Source: Ferrovibrio terrae_B
GTDB lineage: Bacteria; Pseudomonadota; Alphaproteobacteria; Ferrovibrionales; Ferrovibrionaceae
DNA length: 64,000 nt
Assembly: GCF_943371255.1 (NCBI RefSeq)
Contig: NZ_CALRUC010000007.1
Location: 5,147 to 69,146, forward strand
Direction: 5' to 3'
This document shows, one piece after another, positions 1 to 8,231 of this stretch (positions are counted from its first letter, which is position 1; each line of letters opens with the position of its first letter). Both the position numbers and the translations under genes were made by a program. A model generated the notes under the pieces. That model saw nothing but the letters and a program-made list of their open reading frames with translations, was not told where the DNA came from and did no database searches.

Positions 1-1
1 C

Positions 2-1195
2 GCCGACGAGATCGGCAAGATCATGTCGATGGAGCAGGGCAAGCCCTTCATCGAAGCCAAGGGCGAGACGATGCTCGCCGGCGACATCATGGACTGGTTC
101 GCTGAAGAAGCCCGCCGCACCTATGGCCGCATCGTGCCGGCGCGCGCCGAGGGCGTGTACCAGCTGGTGGTGAAGGAGCCGGTCGGTCCGGTCGCCGCTT
201 TCACGCCGTGGAATTTCCCGATCAACCAGGCTGTGCGCAAATGTTCGGCGGCGATTGCCGCCGGCTGCTCGATCATCCTGAAGGGCCCGGAAGAGACTCC
301 GGCTGCCTGCGCCGCTCTCGTTCAGGCCTATGTCGATGCCGGCGTGCCGGCCGGCGTGATCCAGCTGGTCTACGGCATTCCGTCGGAAATCTCGGAATAC
401 CTGATCCCGCATCCGGTGATCCGCAAGATCACCTTCACCGGCTCGACCCCGGTGGGCAAACATCTCGCCATGCTGGCCGGCCAGCATATGAAGCGCATCA
501 CCATGGAACTCGGTGGCCATGCGCCGGCGATCGTGTTCGAGGACGCCGATGTCGATACCGCGATCAAGGTGCTGTCGGCCAACAAGTTCCGCAATGCCGG
601 CCAGGTCTGCGTGTCGCCGACCCGCTTCCTGGTGCATGAGAAGGTCTATGGCCAGTTCGTGCAGGGCTTCACCGACTTCGCCAAGTCGCTGAAGGTCGGC
701 GACGGCCTCGACAAGGACACCCGCATGGGCCCGCTGGCGAATGACCGCCGCGTGCAGGCGATGGAAATGTTCGTCGCCGATGCCGTGTCGAAGGGCGCCA
801 AGGTCGAGACCGGCGGCAAGCGGATCGGCAACAAGGGCAACTTCTTCGAGCCCACCGTGCTGACCGGCATCAACAATGACATGCGCATCATGAACGAGGA
901 GCCGTTCGGCCCGCTGGCGCCGATCATTCCGTTCTCGAACTTCGATGCGGTGGTGGAAGAGGCCAACCGTCTGCCGTTCGGTCTGGCGGCCTATGCCTAT
1001 ACCAAGTCGGCCAAGACGGCGGCGGCCATCGGTGCGGCGTTTGAGGCCGGCATGGTGTCGATCAACCATCACGGCCTGGCCCTGCCGGAAGTGCCGTTCG
1101 GCGGCATCAAGGATTCGGGCTACGGTTCGGAAGGCGGCTCGGAAGCCATCGAGTCCTACCTGAACACCAAGTTCATCACGCAGGTCGGCCTGTAA
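2..1195 (+). CDS. NAD(P)-dependent aldehyde dehydrogenase, succinate-semialdehyde dehydrogenase type (5' end outside window)
   Basis: Oxidises an aldehyde, probably a semialdehyde, to the acid with NAD(P). The reading frame is open from base 2 into the window edge, so about the first 80-90 residues are missing. Visible family signatures are TPWNFPINQ (cofactor and substrate channel), FTGSTPVGK (nucleotide-binding loop), MELGGHAP with the general-base Glu, and AGQVCVSPTR with the catalytic Cys. The C-terminal PFGGIKDSGYGSEGG is typical of the GabD/SSADH branch. The gene ends in a strong hairpin terminator. Substrate assignment within the superfamily is uncertain because no neighbouring pathway gene is visible. 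Confidence 0.9.
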   Translation, partial: ADEIGKIMSMEQGKPFIEAKGETMLAGDIMDWFAEEARRTYGRIVPARAEGVYQLVVKEPVGPVAAFTPWNFPINQAVRKCSAAIAAGCSIILKGPEETPAACAALVQAYVDAGVPAGVIQLVYGIPSEISEYLIPHPVIRKITFTGSTPVGKHLAMLAGQHMKRITMELGGHAPAIVFEDADVDTAIKVLSANKFRNAGQVCVSPTRFLVHEKVYGQFVQGFTDFAKSLKVGDGLDKDTRMGPLANDRRVQAMEMFVADAVSKGAKVETGGKRIGNKGNFFEPTVLTGINNDMRIMNEEPFGPLAPIIPFSNFDAVVEEANRLPFGLAAYAYTKSAKTAAAIGAAFEAGMVSINHHGLALPEVPFGGIKDSGYGSEGGSEAIESYLNTKFITQVGL

Positions 1196-1217
1196 GACCT
1201 GCGCGATACCAAGATGG

Positions 1218-1243
1218 AAAAGGGGGCTTCGGCCCCCTTTTTT
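1218..1243. terminator. Rho-independent terminator between convergent aldehyde dehydrogenase and chrA
   Basis: The stem GGGGGC pairs with GCCCCC around a TTCG tetraloop, preceded by AAAA and followed by TTTTTT. The A-tract and T-tract make it able to stop transcription from both sides. It sits between two convergent genes and overlaps the last codons of chrA. Confidence 0.9.
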
Positions 1244-2564
1244 ATTGCAAAAACTTCAGTGCGATTCCGGCAATCGCCGCGCTGCCCAGCAGCCAGCCGA
1301 GACCGAGATGGAAGCGGAACACCGCGATCAGGGCCGCTGCCGATAGCGCCGCCATCCAGGGATCTAGGCTGGCAAGCACCGGCAGATCCCAGGTCATGCC
1401 AGACCAGGACACCGGCTGCATGTCGCGGAACAGCGTGTGCAGGCTGAACCAGACCGCCAGATTGAGGATCACGCCGACCACGGCAGCGGTGATCGCCGCC
1501 AGCGCATGGCTGAAGGCCTGTATATGGCGGATGCGTTCGACATAGGGCGCGCAGAGGAAGATCCACAGGAAGCAGGGCACGAAGGTGACCCAGGTGGCGA
1601 GCAGGCCGCCTGCCACACCGCCGAGCAGCGGGTCGAGTCCGCCGAAGCGGAAGCCGGCGATATAGCCGACGAAGGTGAGCACCAGGATCAGCGGGCCGGG
1701 CGTGGTCTCGGCGAGACCGAGGCCATGCAGCATCTCGTCGGGCCCGAGCCAGCCATAGATCTCCACTGCCTGCTGGCCGACATAGGCGAGCACCGCATAG
1801 GCACCGCCGAAGGTGACCACCGCCATCTTGCTGAAGAAGATGCCGATTTGGCTGAAGACGTGATCGTGGCCGAAGGCGGCAAAGCTGTACAGCACCGGTC
1901 CGGCCCAGAGCAGCGCGAAGAGGGCAAGGATGCCGAGGTTGCGCTGCCAGCTGGGCGCCACGCTGGGCAGCACATCGGCATCGTGCTTGACCTGCGCGCC
2001 GATCCAGTCGGGCCGTGCTTTGCCGATGCGCCAGCCGAGCAGGCCGGCGCCGAGCACGACCAGCGGGAAAGGAATCTGCAGGACGAACAGCCCGATGAAA
2101 GCGGCGGCACTCAGGCCCAGCAGGAAGCGGGTCTTGATCGCGCGTCTGGCAATGCGCTGCATCGCCTCGAACACGATGGCCAGCACGGCGGCCTGCAGGC
2201 CGAAGAACACGCCGCTGATCACCGGTACCTCGCGCCACAGCACATAGATGGTGCTGAGGCCGAGGATGACGGCGAGGCCGGGCAGGATGAACAGCAGGCC
2301 GGCGGCGAGGCCGCCTTTCCAGCGATGCAGCAGCCAGCCGATATACACGGCGGTCTGCTGCGCTTCCGGGCCCGGCAGCAGCATGCAGAAATTCAGCGCA
2401 TGCAGGAACTGCGGCTCGCTGACCCATTTTTTCTCATCCACTACGATGCGATGCATCATGGCGATCTGTCCGGCCGGGCCGCCGAAACTGAGCAGGCCGA
2501 TCTTGGCCCAGATGCGGAAAGCCTCGGCGAAGGTGGGCGGTGGATTGTGTGACGTCGTGTCCAT
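1242..2564 (-). CDS. chrA: Chromate efflux transporter ChrA, long two-domain form
   Basis: Inner-membrane transporter that exports chromate. The 440-residue length matches the long-chain CHR family, with two homologous halves. The N-terminal half carries the family signature FGGPAGQIAMMHR followed by FLHALNFCMLLPGPEAQQ. The second half has the matching FSKMAVVTFGGAYAVLAYV and PGPLILVLTFVGYIAGF. About ten to twelve hydrophobic segments are visible. It lies 18 bases downstream of a rhodanese-ChrB-like gene on the same strand, which supports a chromate-resistance role. Confidence 0.93.
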   Translation of the reverse strand: MDTTSHNPPPTFAEAFRIWAKIGLLSFGGPAGQIAMMHRIVVDEKKWVSEPQFLHALNFCMLLPGPEAQQTAVYIGWLLHRWKGGLAAGLLFILPGLAVILGLSTIYVLWREVPVISGVFFGLQAAVLAIVFEAMQRIARRAIKTRFLLGLSAAAFIGLFVLQIPFPLVVLGAGLLGWRIGKARPDWIGAQVKHDADVLPSVAPSWQRNLGILALFALLWAGPVLYSFAAFGHDHVFSQIGIFFSKMAVVTFGGAYAVLAYVGQQAVEIYGWLGPDEMLHGLGLAETTPGPLILVLTFVGYIAGFRFGGLDPLLGGVAGGLLATWVTFVPCFLWIFLCAPYVERIRHIQAFSHALAAITAAVVGVILNLAVWFSLHTLFRDMQPVSWSGMTWDLPVLASLDPWMAALSAAALIAVFRFHLGLGWLLGSAAIAGIALKFLQ

Positions 2565-2582
2565 GATTCTTATTTACCCGAT

Positions 2583-3386
2583 TCAGGCAGCCGGCGGCCA
2601 GCCATGCCGCTCGGCCGTGGCGCTGGCGCACCAGGCATAAAGCGCATCATAGATCAGCATGCCATGCTCCAGCATCACGTCATCGTCCTGCAACATCACT
2701 GAAAGACCGAGCGAGATGGCGAGCAGGCCGGGCGCCTGCGGCGCCAGCTCCGGCTTGCCGGTATCGGCGGCGCGCACGATCAGGGCGAGCTGCGCCAGTG
2801 CCGGATCGCCGCCGAGGTCATGCTTTGTAATGAAGGTATCGAAGCTGCACAGGTCGCCGTCATGGCTGTAGGCCGCGCCCGGAATATCGTAGGGCGTCGC
2901 CTGCCACTCTTCGGCGCGGGCAAAGACCTGATCTGACGGCACATAGAGGAAACGCGCATCAGCATCGATGAAGCGCCGCACCAGCCAGGGGCAGGCAATG
3001 CGGTCGATCTTCGGCCGCTCGCGGGTGATCCAGCGGCTGGCCTGTGCCGGTGGCTTGGCCTGCATCGGCCCGCCGGCAGCCTGCCAGCCTTCGATGCCAT
3101 CGACCAGATAGCGGGCACGGAAGCCGCGGCGCAGCAATTCCGCCGCCGCGCCCTGGCTCACCTCATGGCCATGCACGCAGGCGACAACGATCTCGGCCGC
3201 GCGCGGCAGGTCGGCAACCCATTGCGCCAGCTGTTCCGGCCGCCGGCGCCGCGCGCCACGGATGGTGGTGGCGGCTTCGGCATAGCGTTCCTCGCGCCGT
3301 ACATCGAGCAGTACGTGAAAGCGGCCGGCCGCGGTATCACGGGCCAGGTCTGGAATGGAAATTGAGGGAAGGGTGGTGGTATCCAT
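2583..3386 (-). CDS. Rhodanese domain fused to ChrB-type C-terminal domain (chromate resistance protein)
   Basis: This is a two-domain protein of 267 residues. Residues 1-105 look like a rhodanese fold: LLDVRREERYAEAATTIRGA, then ACVHGHEVSQGAA in the active-site position with Cys before HGHE, then LVDGIEGWQAAGGPM. Residues 115-260 match the ChrB C-terminal domain: RPKIDRIACPWLVRRFIDADARFLYVP, then AYSHDGDLCSFDTFITKH. ChrB proteins sense or reduce chromate beside ChrA. There is no classical ChrB N-terminal DNA-binding region here, so a reductase or sulfur-transfer role is more likely than a repressor role. It is the first gene of the chr pair. Confidence 0.85.
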   Translation of the reverse strand: MDTTTLPSISIPDLARDTAAGRFHVLLDVRREERYAEAATTIRGARRRRPEQLAQWVADLPRAAEIVVACVHGHEVSQGAAAELLRRGFRARYLVDGIEGWQAAGGPMQAKPPAQASRWITRERPKIDRIACPWLVRRFIDADARFLYVPSDQVFARAEEWQATPYDIPGAAYSHDGDLCSFDTFITKHDLGGDPALAQLALIVRAADTGKPELAPQAPGLLAISLGLSVMLQDDDVMLEHGMLIYDALYAWCASATAERHGWPPAA

Positions 3387-3526
3387 TTTGCTACCTCGTC
3401 ACGCGGAATCATGGCGTGAAGTTCAGTAGCGGCGCTTGGATACCGGAGTATCTCGATCGGGGAGACCGCGTTGCCCCCGTGACCGGAGACTTATCGCCGG
3501 CCGGGCATGAAGGCAAGCGGAATTTT

Positions 3527-4639
3527 CTAGGCCGCGGAAACCTTGCCGCCCGGATGGCGCTGTACACGGCCGGCCAGTTCCTTTTCGGTCAGCACCATGT
3601 TCACCGTCGCCGCGGGCAGGCCGCTGCTGCGCACCAGATCGTCCACCAGCACCGGCGTGGGCGACAGCAGACGTCCGATCTCGGCATGGGCGCGGCCCAG
3701 GTCATCATCGCCGGCCGGTGCGGTTTTCGGAACCGCCGTCGGCATCACAGGGCGCGGCTGCTGCGGCGCCAGGATGGCGAGGATGTCGTCGACGCTTTCG
3801 ATCAAGGCAGCGCCGTCGCGGATCAGGCCGTTGCTGCCACGGCAGCGCGGATCGAGCGGCGAGCCGGGCACTGCCATCACCTCGCGGCCCTGCTCGGCGG
3901 CCATGCGCGCGGTGATCAGCGAGCCGGATTTCAGCGCTGCCTCCACCACCAGCACGCCCAGTGAGGCGCCGGAGATCAGGCGGTTGCGGCGCGGGAAATT
4001 CTGCGCCAGCGGCGGCGTACCGGCCGGCATCTCGGCAAATACAGCGCCACGCTCGGCGACCTCATCCTGCAGTTTGGCATTCTCGGGCGGAAAGCTGATG
4101 TCGATGCCGGTGCCGATGAAGGCCGCTGTCTGGCCCTCTGCCGCCAGCGCGCCTTCATGGGCGGCCTTGTCGATGCCGCGTGCAAGCCCCGAGAGGATGG
4201 CGAAGCCGCGTTGGGTCAGGGCGGCGGCGATATCGCGGGTGAAGCGCTGGCCGATGGCAGAGGCATTGCGCGCGCCGACAATGGCGATGCCGGGCAGGGC
4301 GGTGACGGCTGCCGGATCGCCTTTCACTGCCAGCAGGGGCGGCGCGTCTTCCAATTGCATCAGGCCGAGCGGATATCCTGGTTCGCCCCAGGCCAGCAGC
4401 GATGCACCGCAGGCTTTGAGCGCCTTGAGTTCGGCGGCGATGATTTTCTCATCGGCCAGTTCGATCTTGCGTTTGGCGCCGCCACGCGCAGCCATGTCCG
4501 GCAGATGTGCGATGGCTTCTGCGGCGCTGCCGTAATACCGGAGTATGTGATGGAAGGTGATCGGTCCGAGATGGGTACTGCGGATCAGCCGCAGCCAGTC
4601 GCGCTTGTCCTGTTCAGGCAGGCGGGGGCTGTGCGCCAT
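3527..4639 (-). CDS. dprA: DNA-processing protein DprA
   Basis: Loads RecA on incoming single-stranded DNA during transformation. The Rossmann-like core is clear: IAIVGARNASAIGQRFTRDIA, GLARGIDKAAHEGAL, then FPRRNRLISGASLGVLVVEAALKSGSLITARMA and VMAVPGSPLD. A C-terminal winged-helix (DprA_WH-like) domain follows at about residues 310-370. I prefer the Met at 4639 (MAHSPRLPEQ) over a longer in-frame start at 4702, because the longer N-terminus lies inside plsY and is not family-like. It overlaps plsY by 26 bases. Confidence 0.93.
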   Translation of the reverse strand: MAHSPRLPEQDKRDWLRLIRSTHLGPITFHHILRYYGSAAEAIAHLPDMAARGGAKRKIELADEKIIAAELKALKACGASLLAWGEPGYPLGLMQLEDAPPLLAVKGDPAAVTALPGIAIVGARNASAIGQRFTRDIAAALTQRGFAILSGLARGIDKAAHEGALAAEGQTAAFIGTGIDISFPPENAKLQDEVAERGAVFAEMPAGTPPLAQNFPRRNRLISGASLGVLVVEAALKSGSLITARMAAEQGREVMAVPGSPLDPRCRGSNGLIRDGAALIESVDDILAILAPQQPRPVMPTAVPKTAPAGDDDLGRAHAEIGRLLSPTPVLVDDLVRSSGLPAATVNMVLTEKELAGRVQRHPGGKVSAA

Positions 4640-5261
4640 CCTCGGGTTTCTTCTTGCCAATCTTGGGTTCAGTGCCCTTGAGCAGGCGGGCGATATTCTC
4701 ATGATGCCGCATGTAGACCAGCACGGCCATCAATGCGGCGAGGCCGGCGACATCCGGGCCGATGACAAACCAGGCAAAGACCGGTGAGAGTGCGGCCGCG
4801 ATCAGCGCCGAGAGCGAGGAATAGCGTAGCGTGAAGGCCACCGTCAGCCAGCACAGGATGGCAAACACGCCGACCGGCCAGGCGACACCCAGCAGCACGC
4901 CGAGGAAGGTGGCGACGCCCTTGCCACCCTTGAATTTGAGCCAGACCGGAAACAGGTGGCCGATGAAGGCGGCAAAGGCTGCCACCAGCATGACATCGGG
5001 GCCGAAATAGGCCCCGAGCAGGGCCGCCGCCGTGCCCTTGCCGCCATCGAGCAGCAGGGTGGCCGCAGCGAGATCCTTGCGGCCGGTGCGCAGCACATTG
5101 GTGGCGCCGATATTGCCCGAGCCGATGCTGCGGATATCGCCCAGGCCGCTGAGCCGGGTCAGCACCAGGCCGAAGGGAATCGCGCCGAGCCCATAGCCGA
5201 GCACGATGGCGGCAATGTAATGCGGCATGGGCGCAGTCCAGGCGACGGCTTCCATCATCAT
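4614..5261 (-). CDS. plsY: Glycerol-3-phosphate acyltransferase PlsY
   Basis: Inner-membrane enzyme that transfers an acyl group from acyl phosphate (the PlsX product) to glycerol-3-phosphate. The family glycine-rich motifs are all present: GSGNIGATNVLR, DGGKGTAA and KFKGGKGVATFLG, within a hydrophobic protein of 215 residues with about five to six membrane segments. Its donor-forming partner plsX is in the same window at 58177-59268. It is located between the pyr genes and dprA, a common alphaproteobacterial arrangement. Confidence 0.96.
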   Translation of the reverse strand: MMMEAVAWTAPMPHYIAAIVLGYGLGAIPFGLVLTRLSGLGDIRSIGSGNIGATNVLRTGRKDLAAATLLLDGGKGTAAALLGAYFGPDVMLVAAFAAFIGHLFPVWLKFKGGKGVATFLGVLLGVAWPVGVFAILCWLTVAFTLRYSSLSALIAAALSPVFAWFVIGPDVAGLAALMAVLVYMRHHENIARLLKGTEPKIGKKKPEDGAQPPPA

Positions 5262-5266
5262 GGCAT

Positions 5267-6586
5267 TCAGCTTTCGCGCTTGCGCTGGAAGACCGTCTCG
5301 CCGCCGACCACGGTGCGCAGCGCATGGCCCTGCACGCGCCGGCCGTCATAGGGCGAGTTCTTGGCCTTGGAGCGGAATTTCTTTTCGTCGACGCGCCAGG
5401 GCGTATCGACATCGAAGATCAGAAGATCGGCCGGCGCGCCGGGCGCCAGACGGCCACTGTCGAGCTTGAGCAGCATGGCCGGGTTGCAGGTCAGGCAGGC
5501 GAGCAGGCGCAGCAGCGGCACCGAGCCGTTATGATACAGTTCCAGCGTCAGCGGCAGCAACGTCTCCAGTCCGATGATACCGAATTCGGCCTGGGCGAAC
5601 GGCAGCCGCTTGCTTTCCGGATCCTGCGGCGCATGGGCCGAGGAGATCACGTCGATGGTACCGTCGGCGATGGCATCGACCACGGCCTTGCGGTCGGTCT
5701 CGACACGCAGCGGCGGCTTCACCTTGGCAAAGGTGCGGTAATCGCCGACATCAAATTCGTTGAGCGAGAAATTATGCGGTGCGGCGCCGGCGGTCAGCCG
5801 TAGGCCGCGCTGCTTGGCGCGGCGCACCACATCCAGTGAATCCTCGGTCGAGAGATGCGAGGCATGCAGCCTGCCATTGGTGGCTTCCAGCAGGCGCACA
5901 TCGCGTTCCAGCAGGATCACCTCGGCCATGGCCGGAATGCCGGCAAGGCCCAGGCGCGCGGCAACCTCGCCCTCGTTCATCACGCCGCCCTTGGCCAGCG
6001 AAGGGTCTTCGCAATGCTGCATGATCAGCAGATCGAAGGTGGTGGCATAGGACAGGGCGCGGCGCATCAGGCGCGGCGAGTAGATCGGCTTGTCGCCCTC
6101 GGTGAAGGCGACGGCGCCGGCCTGGGCCAGCAGGCCCAGCTCGGTCAGTTCCTCGCCCTTGGTGCCCTTGGTGACGGCGGCGGCCGGCAGGATGCGCACC
6201 ACGGCGGTATCGGAGGCGCGGCGGGCGACGAATTCCACCAGTGCCACTTCATCGATGGTCGGCTCGGTGTTGGGCATCGCCACCATGGTGGTGATGCCGC
6301 CGGCGGCTGCGGCGCGGGCCCCGGTGGCGATGGTTTCCTGGTGCTCGGCACCGGGTTCGCGCAGCCAGACATGCATGTCGATCAGGCCGGGCGACAGGCA
6401 GTGGCCCTGGCAGTCGATCTGTTCGGTGTCGCCGGCGAAATTGCCGCTGGCAAGCTTGGGCCCGAGATCGACGATCTTGTCGCCTTCGGTCAGCAGGGCG
6501 CCTTTGACATCCAGCCCGGAGGCGGGGTCGAGCAGGCGGGCATTGGTGTAGAGCTTGCGGCGACGGGCCATGGTGCTGGTACTCAT
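5267..6586 (-). CDS. Dihydroorotase-like protein, probably a non-catalytic partner of PyrB (pseudo-DHOase)
   Basis: Amidohydrolase fold of the class I dihydroorotase type, 439 residues, translationally coupled to pyrB by a 4-base overlap. Key metal ligands look altered. The usual HxH at the start of the barrel reads H72-V-W74 (DMHVWLREPG), and the segment that normally reads TDHAPH, with the catalytic Asp, reads SSAHAPQD. QHCEDPSL and HASHLST are still recognisable. Known relatives in Pseudomonas and related bacteria are inactive and serve to hold aspartate carbamoyltransferase in a dodecamer, and I infer the same here. If so, an active pyrC should lie elsewhere in the genome. Confidence 0.88.
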   Translation of the reverse strand: MSTSTMARRRKLYTNARLLDPASGLDVKGALLTEGDKIVDLGPKLASGNFAGDTEQIDCQGHCLSPGLIDMHVWLREPGAEHQETIATGARAAAAGGITTMVAMPNTEPTIDEVALVEFVARRASDTAVVRILPAAAVTKGTKGEELTELGLLAQAGAVAFTEGDKPIYSPRLMRRALSYATTFDLLIMQHCEDPSLAKGGVMNEGEVAARLGLAGIPAMAEVILLERDVRLLEATNGRLHASHLSTEDSLDVVRRAKQRGLRLTAGAAPHNFSLNEFDVGDYRTFAKVKPPLRVETDRKAVVDAIADGTIDVISSAHAPQDPESKRLPFAQAEFGIIGLETLLPLTLELYHNGSVPLLRLLACLTCNPAMLLKLDSGRLAPGAPADLLIFDVDTPWRVDEKKFRSKAKNSPYDGRRVQGHALRTVVGGETVFQRKRES

Positions 6587-7590
6587 ACTCCGGCCGGGGT
6601 GCTGTGGCGCCAGTTCGGCAGATGCTGGGCCAGCAGTTCAAGGCAGGCCATGCGCACGGCAACGCCCATCTCGACCTGTTCGTGAATGACGCTGCGGTGA
6701 ATATCGTCGGCCACTTCGGTGTCGATCTCGATGCCGCGGTTCATCGGGCCGGGATGCATGATAAGGGCATCGGGTTTGGCGAAGGCGAGCTTTTCGTAAT
6801 CCAGGCCGTAGAAGTGGAAATACTCGCGCGTGGACGGCACGAAGGAGCCGTGAAAACGCTCCATCTGCAGGCGCAGCATCATCACGATGTCGACGTCGGT
6901 GAGGCCCTTGCGCATATCGTGGAAGACCTCGACGCCGAGCCGCTCGGCATAGGCCGGCATCAGGGTGGGCGGCGCGATCAGGCGCACGCGGGCGCCCATG
7001 GTATTGAGCAGGTGGATATTCGAGCGCGCCACGCGGCTGTGCAGGATGTCGCCGCAGATCGCCACTGACAGGCCTTCCAGCCGGCCCTTGCGGCGACGGA
7101 TGGTCAAGGCGTCGAGCAGTGCCTGGGTCGGGTGCTCATGGCTGCCGTCACCGCCATTGATGACGCCACAGCCGACCTTCTGGGCCAGCAGGGCGACCGC
7201 GCCGGAATCCTGGTGCCGCACGACGAGCAGATCGGGGTGCATGGCATTCAGGGTGATCGCGGTGTCGATCAGGGTCTCGCCCTTTTTCACCGAGGAGGTG
7301 GCGACCGACATGTTGATGACATCGCCGCCGAGTCGCTTGCCGGCCAGCTCGAAGCTGGTGCGGGTGCGGGTCGAATTCTCGAAAAACAGGTTGATGATGG
7401 TGCGGCCGCGCAGGCTGCTCTGCTTCTTCTCCACCGCCCGGTTCAGATCGACAAAGCGGTCGGAATGGTCCAGCAGAATCTGGATATCCTGGGCGGAAAG
7501 CCCTTCAATTCCAAGGAGATGGCGATGAGGAAAGGGGGGCAGCGGCCGGAGGCCGGCTGTTTCGGCGGGAGTGGCGCGACTGACAGACAT
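6583..7590 (-). CDS. pyrB: Aspartate carbamoyltransferase catalytic subunit
   Basis: Second step of pyrimidine synthesis: carbamoyl phosphate plus aspartate gives carbamoyl aspartate. The carbamoyl-phosphate loop STRTRTSFE, the 80s-type SSVKKGETLIDT, HPTQALLDALT and the aspartate loop HPGPMNRG are all intact. I chose the ATG at 7590 (MSVSRATPAE), giving 335 residues. A longer in-frame start at 7662 adds a non-homologous segment running toward the divergent gene. It heads a two-gene operon with the dihydroorotase-like gene and diverges from the gene at 7683. Confidence 0.96.
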   Translation of the reverse strand: MSVSRATPAETAGLRPLPPFPHRHLLGIEGLSAQDIQILLDHSDRFVDLNRAVEKKQSSLRGRTIINLFFENSTRTRTSFELAGKRLGGDVINMSVATSSVKKGETLIDTAITLNAMHPDLLVVRHQDSGAVALLAQKVGCGVINGGDGSHEHPTQALLDALTIRRRKGRLEGLSVAICGDILHSRVARSNIHLLNTMGARVRLIAPPTLMPAYAERLGVEVFHDMRKGLTDVDIVMMLRLQMERFHGSFVPSTREYFHFYGLDYEKLAFAKPDALIMHPGPMNRGIEIDTEVADDIHRSVIHEQVEMGVAVRMACLELLAQHLPNWRHSTPAGV

Positions 7591-7682
7591 TAAAGAATCA
7601 CCATACATAAAACCTTGGCGCTGGGCAACGAACGGGACGGCTGCAACGAAATCATTAACCAATCCCTGCTTAGCTGGATTCG

Positions 7683-8231
7683 ATGATGCAGGACTATAGC
7701 CAGAATCAGGTCGATATCGCCGGTGCTGACAGTGCCGCGGGACAGGCCGTTCGTCTGCTGCAGGTTCTGAACGGTCGGGCGGCAGAAGTACAGGCTGTCA
7801 CCGCCCGCATGTTCGCCCTGGCCACCATCCTGCCATTCTCGGATTACGCCGACGGCTTTCGCCGGGTGCAGGAGTTCCTGTCTTTTTGCGATGTGATCGA
7901 AAGCAAGCTGGAAAACCTGCCGCCGGTGACGCGCGAGCCGATCCTGCATGAAGTGACCGCCGTGAAGGTGCGCGCCTTTCATGCGCTGCTCAAGGCAATG
8001 GGCGCCTATCTGATCGGCCTTGAAAAGCGCGACATGATGAATTTCTTCGCGCAGGCGGTTTTCCTGATGCAACAGGACGTGCTGGTCCAGTTTTCTGGCG
8101 AGATACTCCCTGAGGTACCTGAACAGTTGGTCCCCGAGGCAATGGGATCGCTGTGCGATGAAGTGATGCAGCGGATCAAGCGGCTGCTCGAGCGCTGTAT
8201 CGACGTACCCGATTTCCGTTTCGAGACATGA
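7683..8231 (+). CDS. Conserved hypothetical protein, helical
   Basis: A 182-residue soluble protein with no motif I recognise. It is rich in predicted amphipathic helix (LQVLNGRAAEVQAVTARMFALATILP, VKVRAFHALLKAMGAYLIGLE) with few Pro or Gly and no signal peptide. Its stop codon overlaps the ATG of the TPR gene downstream (ATGA), so the two are probably translated together. It is divergent from pyrB with a 92-base spacer. Confidence 0.65.
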   Translation: MMQDYSQNQVDIAGADSAAGQAVRLLQVLNGRAAEVQAVTARMFALATILPFSDYADGFRRVQEFLSFCDVIESKLENLPPVTREPILHEVTAVKVRAFHALLKAMGAYLIGLEKRDMMNFFAQAVFLMQQDVLVQFSGEILPEVPEQLVPEAMGSLCDEVMQRIKRLLERCIDVPDFRFET

